A stretch of 49,075 nt of DNA from Bacillus pumilus (GTDB taxonomy: Bacteria; Bacillota; Bacilli; Bacillales; Bacillaceae). The position numbers and the translations under genes are program-made. The notes under the pieces were generated by a model, which saw only the letters and a list, made by a program, of their open reading frames with translations, did not search any database and had not been told where the DNA came from. The stretch's first letter is position 1, and the number at the start of each line of letters is the position of its first letter. Positions 9,359 through 18,784 of the stretch are shown here, piece by piece. Location: the NCBI RefSeq assembly GCF_002744245.1, contig NZ_NKHG01000101.1, forward strand, positions 1-49,075, written 5' to 3'.

Positions 9359-10345
9359 ATGAAATCGAACCGTTTATTTATCGCTTGGCTAAGGTGGCCT
9401 CTTTATCTTCGTATTGCCATCATTATTTGTTTCATACTTCTTTTTTTTGGTCAATTGATCGTCTTTCTCGAACCAAAACAGTATCATACAATCTTTGACG
9501 GGATCTGGTGGGCACTCATTACAGTCTCTACGGTTGGATACGGTGATTTTGTGCCGCAAACCATGCCCGGACAAATAGCAGGTATGGCTCTTATTTTGAT
9601 TGGAGCAAGCTTTGTCACAGCATACTTCGCCACGCTTGCCGCAGCGGTATTTAGCAAGCAGCACCACTATGTAGAGGGGAAAGTTTCCTTCAAAGGAAAA
9701 GGACACCTAATCGTCATCAGCTGGAATGAAAAAACAAATAAACTACTCCAATCCTTTCAAACAATTGATCCAGCCATGCCCATTGTGCTGATTGACGATT
9801 CTCTAAAGGAAGGACCTCTTTTGGAAAATGTTCACTTTATCAAAGGACATGGCACAGAAGATGTCACTCTTCGCAAGGCCAATATTACGGATGCAGATAC
9901 ATTGATGATTACCGCCGATCAACATGAAGATGAAATCACAGCAGATATGCAAAGTGTCTTAACCTTACTTGCAGCAAAAGGATTGAATCCTTCGTTATAC
10001 TGTTTAATTGAGATCTTGACAGACCGATACGTGAAAAATGCTGAGCGGGCTGGAGCAAACCAAGTCATACATACGTCTGATGCAGTAAACCATTTAATGG
10101 TCGAACATTTTCTTTTAAAGGAACAGCTTAACGCCTTAAAGAAAAAACGAAACATGACACTTCATAAACAGGTCACCATCATTCCTGTACCGCCCGCATT
10201 AGCTGGTGAAACGTTCTTAACGGTGCTTCACCACTTCTTAGAGCATCATGTGATCATTGTGGGCGTACAAAAAAAAGAAGGACCCATGATGAATCCTCCC
10301 TTTGGATATGAGCTTCATCCAGGGGACGAGCTCATTGCGCTTTAA
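9359..10345 (+). CDS. yugO: YugO, potassium channel with RCK domain
   Basis: A 328-aa K+ channel subunit, the same length as B. subtilis YugO, which has been linked to electrical signalling in biofilms. TM1 is at about 17-37, the pore helix and selectivity filter TVGYGD at 58-63, and TM2 at about 73-98. A cytoplasmic RCK/TrkA-N nucleotide-binding domain follows from about 107 (GHLIVISWNE), then a TrkA-C-like end. GGAAGGAG precedes the ATG at 9359; the frame extends upstream to 9266 without a good site. It converges on yugN with a 4-nt overlap of the stop codons. Confidence 0.95.
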   Translation: MKSNRLFIAWLRWPLYLRIAIIICFILLFFGQLIVFLEPKQYHTIFDGIWWALITVSTVGYGDFVPQTMPGQIAGMALILIGASFVTAYFATLAAAVFSKQHHYVEGKVSFKGKGHLIVISWNEKTNKLLQSFQTIDPAMPIVLIDDSLKEGPLLENVHFIKGHGTEDVTLRKANITDADTLMITADQHEDEITADMQSVLTLLAAKGLNPSLYCLIEILTDRYVKNAERAGANQVIHTSDAVNHLMVEHFLLKEQLNALKKKRNMTLHKQVTIIPVPPALAGETFLTVLHHFLEHHVIIVGVQKKEGPMMNPPFGYELHPGDELIAL

Positions 10346-10743
10346 AGCAGTGCGTCTTCTAATTCCTTGACGAGTGAAAAACCAATTTCAGTATAAGCTT
10401 TTGACACATCCCCATCCTTCTCTTTTGGTTCTTGGAATTGGTTAAATGATGCCCCGACATTTCCAACCATTGCATGATCATCTAATTTATCTTGATACAC
10501 ATGCTTTAAGAGAAATGGATGTCCCATTTTCACTACAACGCCCGGCTGATCAAGCTGCCCTTTCTCGGCTGTAAATGGAACTCTGAGAAAAGTATAGCCT
10601 TCACGGTTGTCAATTTTATAATCAAAGTACCCGTGATCGTAATCCCAATTGCCATTAATGACATAGCCGAGCGGCTTCATCGTTTCTTCTAAATGGTAAA
10701 GTGAAAAGCTTTCATCTGTCAGCCTGGATGGTACATGAATCAT
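10342..10743 (-). CDS. yugN: YugN-like family protein
   Basis: A 133-aa cytosolic protein of the YugN-like family, the same length as in B. subtilis; its function is unknown. The conserved segments GNWDYDHGYFDYKID and YTFLRVPF are present. The start at 10743 follows AAAAAGGAGGGTT; a longer frame to 10794 has no such site. It lies downstream of the GerPA/PF-like gene on the same strand, and its end overlaps the end of yugO. Confidence 0.9.
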   Translation of the reverse strand: MIHVPSRLTDESFSLYHLEETMKPLGYVINGNWDYDHGYFDYKIDNREGYTFLRVPFTAEKGQLDQPGVVVKMGHPFLLKHVYQDKLDDHAMVGNVGASFNQFQEPKEKDGDVSKAYTEIGFSLVKELEDALL

Positions 10744-10772
10744 GCGGAACCCTCCTTTTTGTATAGGGTTCG

Positions 10773-10994
10773 TTAAACAGAGGAATTCATACATCTGCCT
10801 CTCGTGATTTGCACATTGTTTGTAAAAGCGGCATCAAGCAAACTCTGTTCGGATAATGTAATGCTCTCATTCGCACTGCCTGCGCATGACGTATCCTTCA
10901 CAGCACTCACCGGACAGATCCGCCCGATATTGCCAAAGTTGACAATCGCCTGCCCGGAAATGTCGTGAATATAAATATGATTGGTTCTCATCAC
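10773..10994 (-). CDS. GerPA/GerPF-family spore germination protein
   Basis: A 73-aa protein with the layout of the GerPA/GerPF family: a short N-terminal strand (YIHDISGQAIVNFGN), then PVSAVK, then GSAN. These proteins affect the permeability of the spore coat to germinants. The family normally occurs in the gerPABCDEF operon; here a lone member stands upstream of yugN. GGAGGGTGAAGAA precedes a GTG (10994) and an ATG (10991), either of which may start it. There are two or three cysteines, unusual for the family as I know it. Confidence 0.7.
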   Translation of the reverse strand: MMRTNHIYIHDISGQAIVNFGNIGRICPVSAVKDTSCAGSANESITLSEQSLLDAAFTNNVQITRGRCMNSSV

Positions 10995-11067
10995 TTCTTC
11001 ACCCTCCTCTATTCATTATTCTATGTACAAAAAAAGTGAAGGCTTGCACTGAACCAATAGAAAATAA

Positions 11068-11102
11068 AAAAGGCACAACCTTTTTCAAAAGGTGTGCCTT
11101 TT
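11068..11102. terminator. pgi: terminator of pgi
   Basis: AAAAGGCACA pairs with TGTGCCTTTT and the inner CCTTTT with AAAAGG, with one bulged A. The A and T flanks allow termination in both directions. It lies 6 nt downstream of the pgi stop. Confidence 0.88.
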
Positions 11103-11107
11103 CGTTC

Positions 11108-12463
11108 TTATGTTTGGTTTAAACGGCTTTCAAGCTCTGCTTTTTTCTCTTCGAAGCCCGGCTTTCCTAATAAAGCAAACATATTCACTTTATAGGCCTC
11201 TACACCAGGCTGATCAAATGGATTCACGCCCAATAGATAACCAGACATCGCACATGCTTTCTCGAAGAAATAGACGAGGTATCCGAATGTATAAGCATCC
11301 ATCTCAGGAATCGTGACAATCAGATTCGGTACTTTTCCATCAGTATGGGCAAGCATTGTTCCTTCAAATGCTTTTTTATTCACGAAATCAACCGTTTTCC
11401 CTGCTAGATAATTCAAGCCATCAAGGTCTTGTTCTTCGGCTTCAATCACAAGTTCATGTCGAGGCTTGTCTACGTTGACAATCGTTTCAAACAAATCTCT
11501 TCTTCCCTCTTGAACATACTGACCAAGTGAATGAAGATCGGTCGAGAAGTTGGCAGATGAAGGATAGATACCTTTTTCATCTTTTCCTTCACTTTCGCCG
11601 AATAATTGTTTCCACCATTCTGCGAAATATTGTAATCCTGGTTCATAGTTAATCAGCATTTCAATCGATCTGCCTTTATTGTAAAGGACATTACGGACAA
11701 CAGCATATTGGTAAGCCGCATTTTCTGCCAGCTCAGATGAAGAAAAGTCTTCGCTCGCTTTCGCAGCACCTTCCATCATTTGATCAATGTCTGCACCGCT
11801 CACAGCGATTGGCAACAGACCAACTGCCGTTAAGACGGAGTAACGTCCCCCTACATCATCAGGAATGATGAATGATTCGTAGCCTTCTTCATTTGCTAAT
11901 GTTTTCAGTGCACCTCGAGCCTTGTCAGTTGTGGCATAAATACGTTTTTTCGCTTCTTCAGCACCATATTTCTCGATGAGTAGCTTTTTAAAGATGCGGA
12001 ACGCAATAGCTGGCTCTGTTGTTGTTCCAGATTTTGAAATCACGTTAATGGAGAAGTCTGCATCTTCTAGAAGATCCATCACATCTGTTAAATAAGAAGA
12101 ACTGATGTTGTTCCCAATAAAAATGATTTGCGGTGTCTTGCGTTTGCCTTTTGGCAAAGCATTATAGAAAGAATGGTTCAAAAATTCAATTGCCGCACGT
12201 GCCCCAAGATAAGAGCCGCCGATTCCTACAACGAGTAAAACATCAGAATCAGACTTAATCTTTTCTGCACTATTTTTTATGCGGGCAAATTCTTCGCGAT
12301 CATATTGCTTCGGTAAGTCAACCCAGCCTAAATAATCACTGCCTGCACCCGTTTGCTCATGAATATTATGATGGGCTACCTTCACAAAATCTTTTAAATA
12401 TGTAAGCTCATGTTCTTGAAAGAAAGGTAACGCTTTTGAGTAGTCAAATTGAATATGTGTCAT
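11108..12463 (-). CDS. pgi: glucose-6-phosphate isomerase
   Basis: Pgi interconverts glucose 6-phosphate and fructose 6-phosphate in glycolysis and gluconeogenesis. The product is 451 aa from MTHIQFDY, closely resembling B. subtilis Pgi (450 aa). The two SIS domains show [16 protein letters not shown] and [14 protein letters not shown], and the C-terminal signature [17 protein letters not shown] is intact. The frame extends six codons upstream, but GGAGGGC lies 8-11 nt before the ATG at 12463. It is monocistronic, with a terminator on each side. Confidence 0.97.
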   Translation of the reverse strand: MTHIQFDYSKALPFFQEHELTYLKDFVKVAHHNIHEQTGAGSDYLGWVDLPKQYDREEFARIKNSAEKIKSDSDVLLVVGIGGSYLGARAAIEFLNHSFYNALPKGKRKTPQIIFIGNNISSSYLTDVMDLLEDADFSINVISKSGTTTEPAIAFRIFKKLLIEKYGAEEAKKRIYATTDKARGALKTLANEEGYESFIIPDDVGGRYSVLTAVGLLPIAVSGADIDQMMEGAAKASEDFSSSELAENAAYQYAVVRNVLYNKGRSIEMLINYEPGLQYFAEWWKQLFGESEGKDEKGIYPSSANFSTDLHSLGQYVQEGRRDLFETIVNVDKPRHELVIEAEEQDLDGLNYLAGKTVDFVNKKAFEGTMLAHTDGKVPNLIVTIPEMDAYTFGYLVYFFEKACAMSGYLLGVNPFDQPGVEAYKVNMFALLGKPGFEEKKAELESRLNQT

Positions 12464-12556
12464 CGCTTGTAAGCCCTCCATTACGTTAGTTCTGTCCCTT
12501 TCACTTTAGCGGAACTAGCTATTGAAATCAAGTGATCGTCACTGGTGCAGCAAAAA

Positions 12557-12581
12557 GCCGCTTCTCATGAAGAGAAACGGC
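12557..12581 (-). terminator. yugK: terminator of yugK
   Basis: Ten-base arms GCCGCTTCTC (12557-12566) and GAGAAACGGC (12572-12581) pair with one G-T wobble. On the minus strand five T follow. It lies between yugK and pgi. Confidence 0.87.
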
Positions 12582-12589
12582 AATCCGTA

Positions 12590-13762
12590 TTATAAAGAGG
12601 CTTTCAAAATAGATAGAATGTCATCACGGTTTAGTTTCATAAAATTGCCAAAACCGCCATATTCCATTTCTTTCGCCGCAATGTCAGCAATTTTGTCTAG
12701 TTGATCCTCACCAATGTCATAATCCGCTAAACGGCTTGGTGCACCTAGGCTTGTCCAGAAGGCTGACAGCTTATCAATTCCTTCTAATGCAATGTCACGA
12801 TCTGTTTTTCCTTCCGTCTCAATGTCAAACATATTGAGCATGAGATGTTTAAAACGTTCTACATTATGATCAAGCGTGTGTCGCATCCAATTTGGGAAGA
12901 GAATCGCAAGTCCACCTGCATGCGGAATGTCATAGACAGCCGATACAGCATGCTCAATCGTATGGGATGCCCAGTCGCCAAAATAGCCCATTTGCAGCGT
13001 GCCATTTAAAGCAATGGTTCCTGCATAAAGTATGGTTTCACGATGCTCATAGCTTTGTAAGTCTTCAAGGAGTTTTGGCGCTGTCTCGATCACCGTTTGA
13101 AGAACAGCAAAACACATACGATCCTGTAAAGGCGTGTTTTTCACATTATGGAAGTATTGCTCGAAGACGTGGCTCATCATATCGACCATTCCATAAACAG
13201 TCTGGTTTTCTGGGACTGAATACGTATGCTCAGGGTCTAGAATGGAAAAGGCAGGGTGAGTCACTGAACTGCCCCACACGTATTTTTCATTTGTTTCCCA
13301 GTTTGTAATGACAGAATCAGGGTTCATTTCTGAACCTGTAGCCGCAAGTGTCAGCACTGTGCCAAATGGCAATGCTTTTTGAGCCGTTGTTTTCTTTGAG
13401 ATAATGTCCCAAACATCACCTTCATACTCTGCTCCAGCTGCAATCGCTTTTGTACAGTCAATGACACTTCCTCCGCCAACTGCTAATAAGAAATCAATTT
13501 TTTCATTTTGGCAGATGTCTATTCCCTTTTTCACTGTTGAGAGGCGAGGGTTCGGTTCAACACCTGGCAGCTCAAATACTTCAGATTCTGCTTCGTTTAA
13601 AGCGCTGATGACGTTATCATATAAACCATTTTTCTTCATGCTGCCTCCGCCATATACAAGTAACACTCGTTTCCCGTAACGAGCGAGTTCGCTTTTGAGT
13701 CCTTCTAGTTGTCCTTTTCCAAACATTAATTTCGTTGGATTATAGTAAATAAAGTTCTCCAT
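12590..13762 (-). CDS. yugK: YugK, iron-containing NAD(P)H-dependent alcohol/butanol dehydrogenase
   Basis: A 390-aa group III (iron) alcohol dehydrogenase, the same length as B. subtilis YugK. The N-terminal Rossmann-like part has GGGS ([17 protein letters not shown]). The C-terminal helical domain carries the metal-binding [20 protein letters not shown] block. It would reduce aldehydes or butanal with NADH or NADPH; the substrate is uncertain. It is a clear paralogue of the adjacent yugJ, with long identical stretches such as [16 protein letters not shown], which points to an old tandem duplication. Its terminators suggest separate transcription. Confidence 0.93.
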   Translation of the reverse strand: MENFIYYNPTKLMFGKGQLEGLKSELARYGKRVLLVYGGGSMKKNGLYDNVISALNEAESEVFELPGVEPNPRLSTVKKGIDICQNEKIDFLLAVGGGSVIDCTKAIAAGAEYEGDVWDIISKKTTAQKALPFGTVLTLAATGSEMNPDSVITNWETNEKYVWGSSVTHPAFSILDPEHTYSVPENQTVYGMVDMMSHVFEQYFHNVKNTPLQDRMCFAVLQTVIETAPKLLEDLQSYEHRETILYAGTIALNGTLQMGYFGDWASHTIEHAVSAVYDIPHAGGLAILFPNWMRHTLDHNVERFKHLMLNMFDIETEGKTDRDIALEGIDKLSAFWTSLGAPSRLADYDIGEDQLDKIADIAAKEMEYGGFGNFMKLNRDDILSILKASL

Positions 13763-13838
13763 CTATTACAACATCTCCTTACGACGAATATATCCAAAAA
13801 CATGAAAGACTACTGTAACATATGTACACGTTGAACTC

Positions 13839-13873
13839 AAAAAAGATAGCTGCTCGAAAGCAGCTATCTTTTT
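13839..13873 (-). terminator. yugJ: terminator of yugJ
   Basis: A 15-bp perfect hairpin (core GATAGCTGCT / AGCAGCTATC, loop CGAA) with A and T runs on its flanks lies 9 nt after the yugJ stop. It can work in both directions and separates yugJ from yugK. Confidence 0.9.
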
Positions 13874-13882
13874 GATGTTCGA

Positions 13883-15046
13883 TTATAAAGAAGCGTTCAA
13901 AATGGCTAGGACAGCTTCTTTGTTTAGCTTTTTAAATTGACCAAATTCACCGCGTGCCATTGCACGGTCTGCAATTAAATCAATTTTCTCATCGTTGATG
14001 TCATAATCCGCCAAACGGCTTGGTGCACCTAGGCTTGTCCAGAAAGCAGACAGTTTTTCGATACCTTCTAACCCTACTTCTTCGTCTGTTTTGCCCGCAG
14101 GGTCCACATCGAATACCCGCACCGCTAATTGTTTGAAGCGGGCTGGGTTTTCTTGAATGACATGCTTCATCCAGTTCGGGAATAAGATCGCAAGTCCACC
14201 TGCATGAGGAATATCATAAACAGCTGATACCGCATGCTCAATATTGTGAGATGCCCAGTCACCACGTGCGCCCATTGAAAGCATTCCATTTAGAGCAATT
14301 GTGCCAGTGAATAAGATGGTTTCACGAAGCTCGTAGTTCTCCAGATCATTGATCAACTTCGGTGCCGTGTCAATGACGGTACGAAGAAGTCCTTCACACA
14401 TACGATCTTGATAAGGTGTATTTTCCGTGTGGTGGAAATATTGTTCGAACACGTGTGACATCATGTCGACCATTCCATAAATCGTATGGTTTTTTGGCAC
14501 AGTGAATGTGTTCACTGGATCAAGAATAGAGAATTTAGGGAAGACTGCTGGACTACCCCAGCCATATTTCTCATTTGTTTCCCAGTTTGTGATAACTGAT
14601 CCTGAGTTCATTTCAGAGCCTGTTGCGGCAAGTGTTAAAACAGTACCGAATGGGATGGCTTCCATTGGGACATGCTTTCGAGTGACGATATCCCAAGCAT
14701 CTCCATCGTACTTCGCACCAGCTGCGATGGCTTTCGTTGCGTCAATGACACTCCCCCCGCCGACTGCCAAAATAAATTCAACTTGGTTCTCTTTGCAAAG
14801 TTCAACCCCTTTTCTGACAGTTGTTAAACGAGGGTTTGGCTCAACACCAGCAAGCTCAGTGATTGAAGCTCCAGATTCTTTCAGAATGCTGACAACTTGA
14901 TCATAAAGACCGTTTCGTTTTATACTGCCTCCACCATATACAAGCAATACGTTTTTTCCGTAGTGTTTAAGTTCATCTAAAAGGGCTGATACTTCTCCCT
15001 TTCCAAACATTAATTTCGTTGGGTTCCAATAAGTAAATCGATCCAT
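13883..15046 (-). CDS. yugJ: YugJ, iron-containing NAD(P)H-dependent alcohol/butanol dehydrogenase
   Basis: A 387-aa iron alcohol dehydrogenase, matching the length of B. subtilis YugJ. The motifs are the same as in yug[37 protein letters not shown] and [15 protein letters not shown] with the metal-ligand histidines. A longer frame reaches 15085, but GAGGAGGAGATCAC precedes the ATG at 15046. It reduces short aldehydes or butanal in the better-known relatives; the physiological substrate is unknown. It is paralogous to yugK downstream, each with its own terminator. Confidence 0.93.
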   Translation of the reverse strand: MDRFTYWNPTKLMFGKGEVSALLDELKHYGKNVLLVYGGGSIKRNGLYDQVVSILKESGASITELAGVEPNPRLTTVRKGVELCKENQVEFILAVGGGSVIDATKAIAAGAKYDGDAWDIVTRKHVPMEAIPFGTVLTLAATGSEMNSGSVITNWETNEKYGWGSPAVFPKFSILDPVNTFTVPKNHTIYGMVDMMSHVFEQYFHHTENTPYQDRMCEGLLRTVIDTAPKLINDLENYELRETILFTGTIALNGMLSMGARGDWASHNIEHAVSAVYDIPHAGGLAILFPNWMKHVIQENPARFKQLAVRVFDVDPAGKTDEEVGLEGIEKLSAFWTSLGAPSRLADYDINDEKIDLIADRAMARGEFGQFKKLNKEAVLAILNASL

Positions 15047-15190
15047 GTGATCTCCTCCTCGCGCTACATTATGCGCCTCATTCATTCCAAAAGTAAAGTA
15101 ATTTGCTTTAATCGATTTTCTTACGCATAGTTTGGGTAAAAATCTGCAAAATATAAATGTATTGATGCTGTAGCGAAAGGAGGAATCACG

Positions 15191-15424
15191 ATGAGTGCTA
15201 TTCAGCGTATTGCCCTCGTGCTCACGATTATCGGTGCTATTAACTGGGGACTAATCGGCTTTTTTCAATTTGACTTAGTAGCAGCGATCTTTGGCGGTCA
15301 AGGTTCTGCACTATCACGTACTATCTATGGTCTTGTCGGAATTGCAGGTCTTGTCAATCTTGGTTTATTGTTTAAGCCAAGTGAAGGAGCTGTCCGTGAC
15401 GAGCCGAATCCAGAGGTTCGCTAA
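15191..15424 (+). CDS. yuzA: YuzA, DUF378 membrane protein
   Basis: A 77-aa protein of the DUF378 family with two TM helices (about 5-30 and 43-63) and the family pattern [20 protein letters not shown]. The function is unknown. AAAGGAGGAATCACG precedes the ATG. It is divergent from yugJ and converges on yugI, with two terminator hairpins between them. Confidence 0.9.
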   Translation: MSAIQRIALVLTIIGAINWGLIGFFQFDLVAAIFGGQGSALSRTIYGLVGIAGLVNLGLLFKPSEGAVRDEPNPEVR

Positions 15425-15442
15425 ACAAAAAGACATAAAAAA

Positions 15443-15463
15443 GGCTGCCAGCATGAGGCAGCC
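15443..15463. terminator. first hairpin after yuzA
   Basis: GGCTGCC (15443-15449) pairs with GGCAGCC (15457-15463). It has an A-run on its left and no T-run directly on its right, so on the plus strand it probably works with the next hairpin. On the minus strand, after yugI, it has a T-run and could terminate. Confidence 0.65.
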
Positions 15464-15464
15464 C

Positions 15465-15494
15465 AAAGCACCGTTTGAAGCGGTGCTTTTTTTA
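15465..15494. terminator. bidirectional terminator between yuzA and yugI
   Basis: AAAGCACCG (15465-15473) pairs with CGGTGCTTT (15481-15489), followed by a T-run on the plus strand. It touches the yugI stop codon. With the preceding hairpin it forms a double barrier between the convergent genes. Confidence 0.85.
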
Positions 15495-15884
15495 TTTCTT
15501 GATTAAGTCTTTACGGTTAGATTGCTCAATCCACTCTTCAAGTTTATCTTTAAGTGTATTGAAACCTTGTGGTGCAGCAGCTTCTTCTTTCACTTGCTGT
15601 GGTCTTTGTTTCTTTGGTTTGCTTTCTTTTCTTTCAGGTGCTTCTTGTGTAGCACGGATAGAAAGGCTGATTTTACCAGCTTTCTCATCAACAGAAAGAA
15701 CTTTCACTTGCACTTCATCACCAATTGAAAGGTGCTCGTTGATGTCTTTTACAAAGCCATGTGTTACTTCAGAAATATGCACAAGTCCTTGAGTTTCTTC
15801 ATCTAATGCAACAAACGCACCATACGCTTGTAATCCTGTTACTTTACCAGTGTAAACACTGCCTACTTCAAACTTTGTCGCCAT
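15492..15884 (-). CDS. yugI: YugI, S1-domain RNA-binding protein (general stress protein 13 type)
   Basis: A 130-aa protein with one S1 RNA-binding domain (about 4-78: VGSVYTGKVTGLQAYGAFVALDEETQGLVHISEV). A charged, Lys/Gln/Pro-rich linker (KESKPKKQRPQQVKEE) and a short C-terminal helix follow. It corresponds to general stress protein 13 of Bacillus, which associates with RNA or ribosomes. TTAGGAG precedes the ATG. It is monocistronic. Confidence 0.93.
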   Translation of the reverse strand: MATKFEVGSVYTGKVTGLQAYGAFVALDEETQGLVHISEVTHGFVKDINEHLSIGDEVQVKVLSVDEKAGKISLSIRATQEAPERKESKPKKQRPQQVKEEAAAPQGFNTLKDKLEEWIEQSNRKDLIKK

Positions 15885-15984
15885 GATAACAACTCCTAAA
15901 TAAATGTTTTAATATTCGTTTATACGCAATTAAAAACTATATCATAGAACGGACAGTTACGCAAAATATTTTTTAAAAGGGTTT

Positions 15985-16087
15985 AGATGATAACAAAAGG
16001 GGGAACACGTGAAAACAAGAATGCTTTCTAGTATTCCCCCCTAATTTGAGAGGCATGAATCCAGATGGATTGATGCCTTTTTTTATT
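15985..16087 (+). ncRNA. possible short structured plus-strand transcript
   Basis: Two features point to a plus-strand transcript. GGGGGAA (15999-16005) can pair with TTCCCCC (16034-16040). A second hairpin (16051-16078) is followed by seven or more T on the plus strand only. No plus-strand gene lies upstream, because yugI and alaT are both on the minus strand. Inside is an 11-codon frame (GTG at 16009 to TAA at 16044, MKTRMLSSIPP) behind AAAAGGGGGAA. I see no clear promoter. It may be a small RNA, a tiny peptide gene or just folded spacer. Confidence 0.3.
16051..16084 (+). terminator. hairpin with plus-strand T-run, downstream of alaT
   Basis: AGGCAT-G-AATCC pairs with GGATT-G-ATGCCT around a 4-nt loop, with one mismatch. 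The T-run is on the plus strand. On the minus strand it may still slow polymerase after alaT, but it lacks the usual T tail there. Confidence 0.6.
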
Positions 16088-17281
16088 TTATTTTAAGATG
16101 ACAGGTGCTTCTTCTTTCACTTGTCTATCCTGCAAGAAACGCTGGATTCTTGAAAGTGATTCCTGAAGATGATCAAGTGACGAAGCATATGAACAGCGAA
16201 TATGACCTTCACCACTTGGACCGAATACACTTCCAGGGACAACTGCTACTTTTTCGCTCAGCAGCAGCTCCTCAGCAAATTGTTCTGAGGTCATGCCCGT
16301 GCTTTTGATGGACGGGAAAGCGTAAAATGCTCCGTTTGGCTGGTGACATGTCAAGCCAAGTTCATTGAGAGAGCCAACAAACAAGTTACGGCGTCTTCTG
16401 TAGCTTTTCTTCATTTTCTCTACATCTTCAAGTCCATTTTTTAATGCTTCTTCTGCCGCATATTGTGCCATAGCCGGAGCACACATCATAGAATATTGAT
16501 GTATTTTCAGCATGGCATCGCGCAGTTCAGGTGGTGCTGCCACATACCCTAAGCGCCAGCCTGTCATGGCAAACCCTTTTGAAAAGCCTGAAATCAAGAT
16601 CGTTCTTTCCTTCATATCTTGAATGGCCGCAACGCTTGTAAAAGCTTCATCGTACGTCAGCTCTGCATAAATTTCATCAGTGATGATTAAAAGGTCATGC
16701 TCTTTTGCAAACTGGGCAATATCTTCGAGCTCTTCCTTCGAGTAGACAGACCCTGTTGGGTTTGACGGAGAGCATAGCAAGATGGCTTTTGTCTTCGGCG
16801 TGAGCTTCTTGCGAAGATCAGCAGAATCCGCTTTGAAATCTTTTTCAGCCGATGTACTTAAATAAACAGGCACCCCGCCTGCAAGTGTCGTCAAAGCCCC
16901 ATATGCGACAAAACAAGGCTCTGGAATGATCACTTCATCGCCGCTGTTTAAAATTGCACGAAAGGCCAAATCAAGGGCCTGGCTTCCGCCAACCGTAATG
17001 ATCAATTCATCTTCTGGACTGTAATCAATGTGAAACCGCTTATATAAATAGTGGCTCAGTTCTTTTCGCAAAGATAACAGACCTGCATTCGCCGTATAAG
17101 AGGTAAGTCCTTGTTCTAATGACATAATGCTTGCTTCTCTGACATTCCAAGCTGTCACGAAATCTGGTTCACCGACACCAAGAGAGATGACCCCTTCCAT
17201 TGTGGCTGCTAAATCAAAGAATTTCCGAATACCTGACGGCTGAATGCTTTGTACCGTTTCAGATAAATAAGACTTTTTCAT
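16088..17281 (-). CDS. alaT: AlaT, alanine aminotransferase (PLP class I/II)
   Basis: A 397-aa fold-type I aminotransferase. The PLP lysine is Lys235 in SGFSKGFAMTGWRLGY, with SPSNPTG (171-177) and TDEIYAEL (201-208) also typical. In B. subtilis the orthologue YugH/AlaT makes alanine from pyruvate and glutamate. The start codon lies immediately after the stop of alaR on the same strand, so the two form an operon, regulated by AlaR in B. subtilis. The C-terminal tail KEEAPVILK is ordinary. Confidence 0.93.
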   Translation of the reverse strand: MKKSYLSETVQSIQPSGIRKFFDLAATMEGVISLGVGEPDFVTAWNVREASIMSLEQGLTSYTANAGLLSLRKELSHYLYKRFHIDYSPEDELIITVGGSQALDLAFRAILNSGDEVIIPEPCFVAYGALTTLAGGVPVYLSTSAEKDFKADSADLRKKLTPKTKAILLCSPSNPTGSVYSKEELEDIAQFAKEHDLLIITDEIYAELTYDEAFTSVAAIQDMKERTILISGFSKGFAMTGWRLGYVAAPPELRDAMLKIHQYSMMCAPAMAQYAAEEALKNGLEDVEKMKKSYRRRRNLFVGSLNELGLTCHQPNGAFYAFPSIKSTGMTSEQFAEELLLSEKVAVVPGSVFGPSGEGHIRCSYASSLDHLQESLSRIQRFLQDRQVKEEAPVILK

Positions 17282-17782
17282 TTAAGGAGACACCACGATT
17301 CTTTTGTCATCGTCCCCTGTTTCAAACACTTTCCCATCATGTTTATATCTTTTCAAAATGAAGTGGGTAGTTGTTGAAACTACGGAATCAAGTGTTGATA
17401 ATTTTTCAGATACGAAGCGAGCAATATCAGACATGGATCTCCCGCGGATCACAACAGATAAATCATATACACCTGACATTAAATACACGGACTCAACTTC
17501 CTGAAACCTGTAAATACGTTCAGCAATTTCATCAAAACCAACGCCTCTTTTCGGTGTCACTTTCACATCAATCATGGCTGTGACGCCTTCGTGACCATCG
17601 ACTTTACGCCAGTCAATCATGGTTGAATAATCAATAATGACTTTTTGATCTTCAAGTTTTTGAATAATGGCTTCGGCTTCTTCTGTTGTCACGCCTGCCA
17701 TTTTCGCAATGGTCTTTAAATCGGCGCGGCTGTTTTCATCTAAAATCTCTAATATTTCAGTTTCTTTTTCGGTTAGTTTCAT
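17282..17782 (-). CDS. alaR: AlaR, Lrp/AsnC-family transcriptional regulator
   Basis: A 166-aa Lrp/AsnC regulator. It has an N-terminal winged helix (about 5-60: LDENSRADLKTIAKMAGVTTEEAEAII, here in parts) and a C-terminal RAM-type ligand domain with VYLMSGVYDLSVVIRGRS. It directly precedes alaT and corresponds to B. subtilis YugG/AlaR, a positive regulator of that operon by alanine. AGAGGTG precedes the ATG. Confidence 0.92.
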   Translation of the reverse strand: MKLTEKETEILEILDENSRADLKTIAKMAGVTTEEAEAIIQKLEDQKVIIDYSTMIDWRKVDGHEGVTAMIDVKVTPKRGVGFDEIAERIYRFQEVESVYLMSGVYDLSVVIRGRSMSDIARFVSEKLSTLDSVVSTTTHFILKRYKHDGKVFETGDDDKRIVVSP

Positions 17783-17959
17783 TTGATTTCACACCTCTGA
17801 TTGTAAAAGCTAGTTTTAAAAAATCTTCTGAACATTATAGCACGTTTTTCCCATTATGCTAAGCAGGGAAAAGATTCTAATCGTAGCTTAAAATCCACTT
17901 TTTAGGGTACAATACAGTCACCTAACAGTGAGTGAGTATCATGTATCGGAGTGATGAGT

Positions 17960-18784
17960 GTGGACATTGTTCAGCCAGCTTATATGAAAAGTAAATTCGG
18001 TTTAGATATCTATTACGAGCATTATCCAAATGAGGGAAAAAAGACATTGATTTTGATTCACGGTCTCTTCTCTTCTACCTTCAGCTATCGAAAGCTCATC
18101 CCGCTTCTGAAACAGGACTTCAATTTAATTGCGATCGATCTGCCTCCATTTGGGCAGTCCGAGAAGTCGAATACGTTTATTTACAGCTATCGCAACATGG
18201 GAAAAATCATTATTGAGTTAGCTGGTTACTTGCGGATCCAGCATGCGGTCCTAGTGGGTCATTCAATGGGCGGACAGATTGCCTTATACGCTGCATCAGA
18301 ACGTCCAGATATTTTTGAAAAAGCCGTTCTTTTATGCAGCTCAGGGTATTTAAACAAATCGAAAAGATCCCTTGTTTACAGTACGTATATTCCTTATTTT
18401 TATCTATTTCTGAAAAGAAAGCTCTTAAAGCAAGGCATTATGAAAAATTTAACCGCTGTTGTTCATGATCATTCCATCATTGATCAAGAGATGGTGGACG
18501 GATACTTAAAACCTTTTTCTGATGATAAAATCTTCAGAGGTCTTTTGCGTTTAGTGCGGCACCGGGAAGGTGATTTGACGTCAGATGTGCTGAAGAAAAT
18601 GGAGACACCTGTTTTGCTGATCTGGGGCGAGGAAGATCGGATCGTTCCCATTCAAGTTGGCCAAAGACTGCACAAGGATTTACCGCATTCGACCTTACAT
18701 GCATTAAAAAAAACCGGGCACCTCGTTCCTGAGGAAAATCCGGTCTTTGTGTCTGATAAAATCGGCAATTTCAGCCTGTCTTAG
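17960..18784 (+). CDS. yugF: YugF, alpha/beta hydrolase
   Basis: An alpha/beta hydrolase of about 274 aa, close to B. subtilis YugF (273 aa). The oxyanion segment is LILIHGLFSSTFSYRKLIPL, the nucleophile elbow GHSMGG, the acid region LLIWGEEDRIVP and the catalytic His GHLVPEENP. The substrate is unknown. The frame runs from a GTG at 17951, but GGAG at 17948-17951 is correctly spaced only for the GTG at 17960. It converges on yugE, with the two stop codons overlapping in 18781-18784. Confidence 0.9.
   Translation: MDIVQPAYMKSKFGLDIYYEHYPNEGKKTLILIHGLFSSTFSYRKLIPLLKQDFNLIAIDLPPFGQSEKSNTFIYSYRNMGKIIIELAGYLRIQHAVLVGHSMGGQIALYAASERPDIFEKAVLLCSSGYLNKSKRSLVYSTYIPYFYLFLKRKLLKQGIMKNLTAVVHDHSIIDQEMVDGYLKPFSDDKIFRGLLRLVRHREGDLTSDVLKKMETPVLLIWGEEDRIVPIQVGQRLHKDLPHSTLHALKKTGHLVPEENPVFVSDKIGNFSLS

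Noticed and set aside
16088..17960. T-box or amino-acid riboswitch controlling alaRT
   Set aside because: The leader upstream of alaR is short and has no T-box sequence; AlaR itself is the likely regulator.
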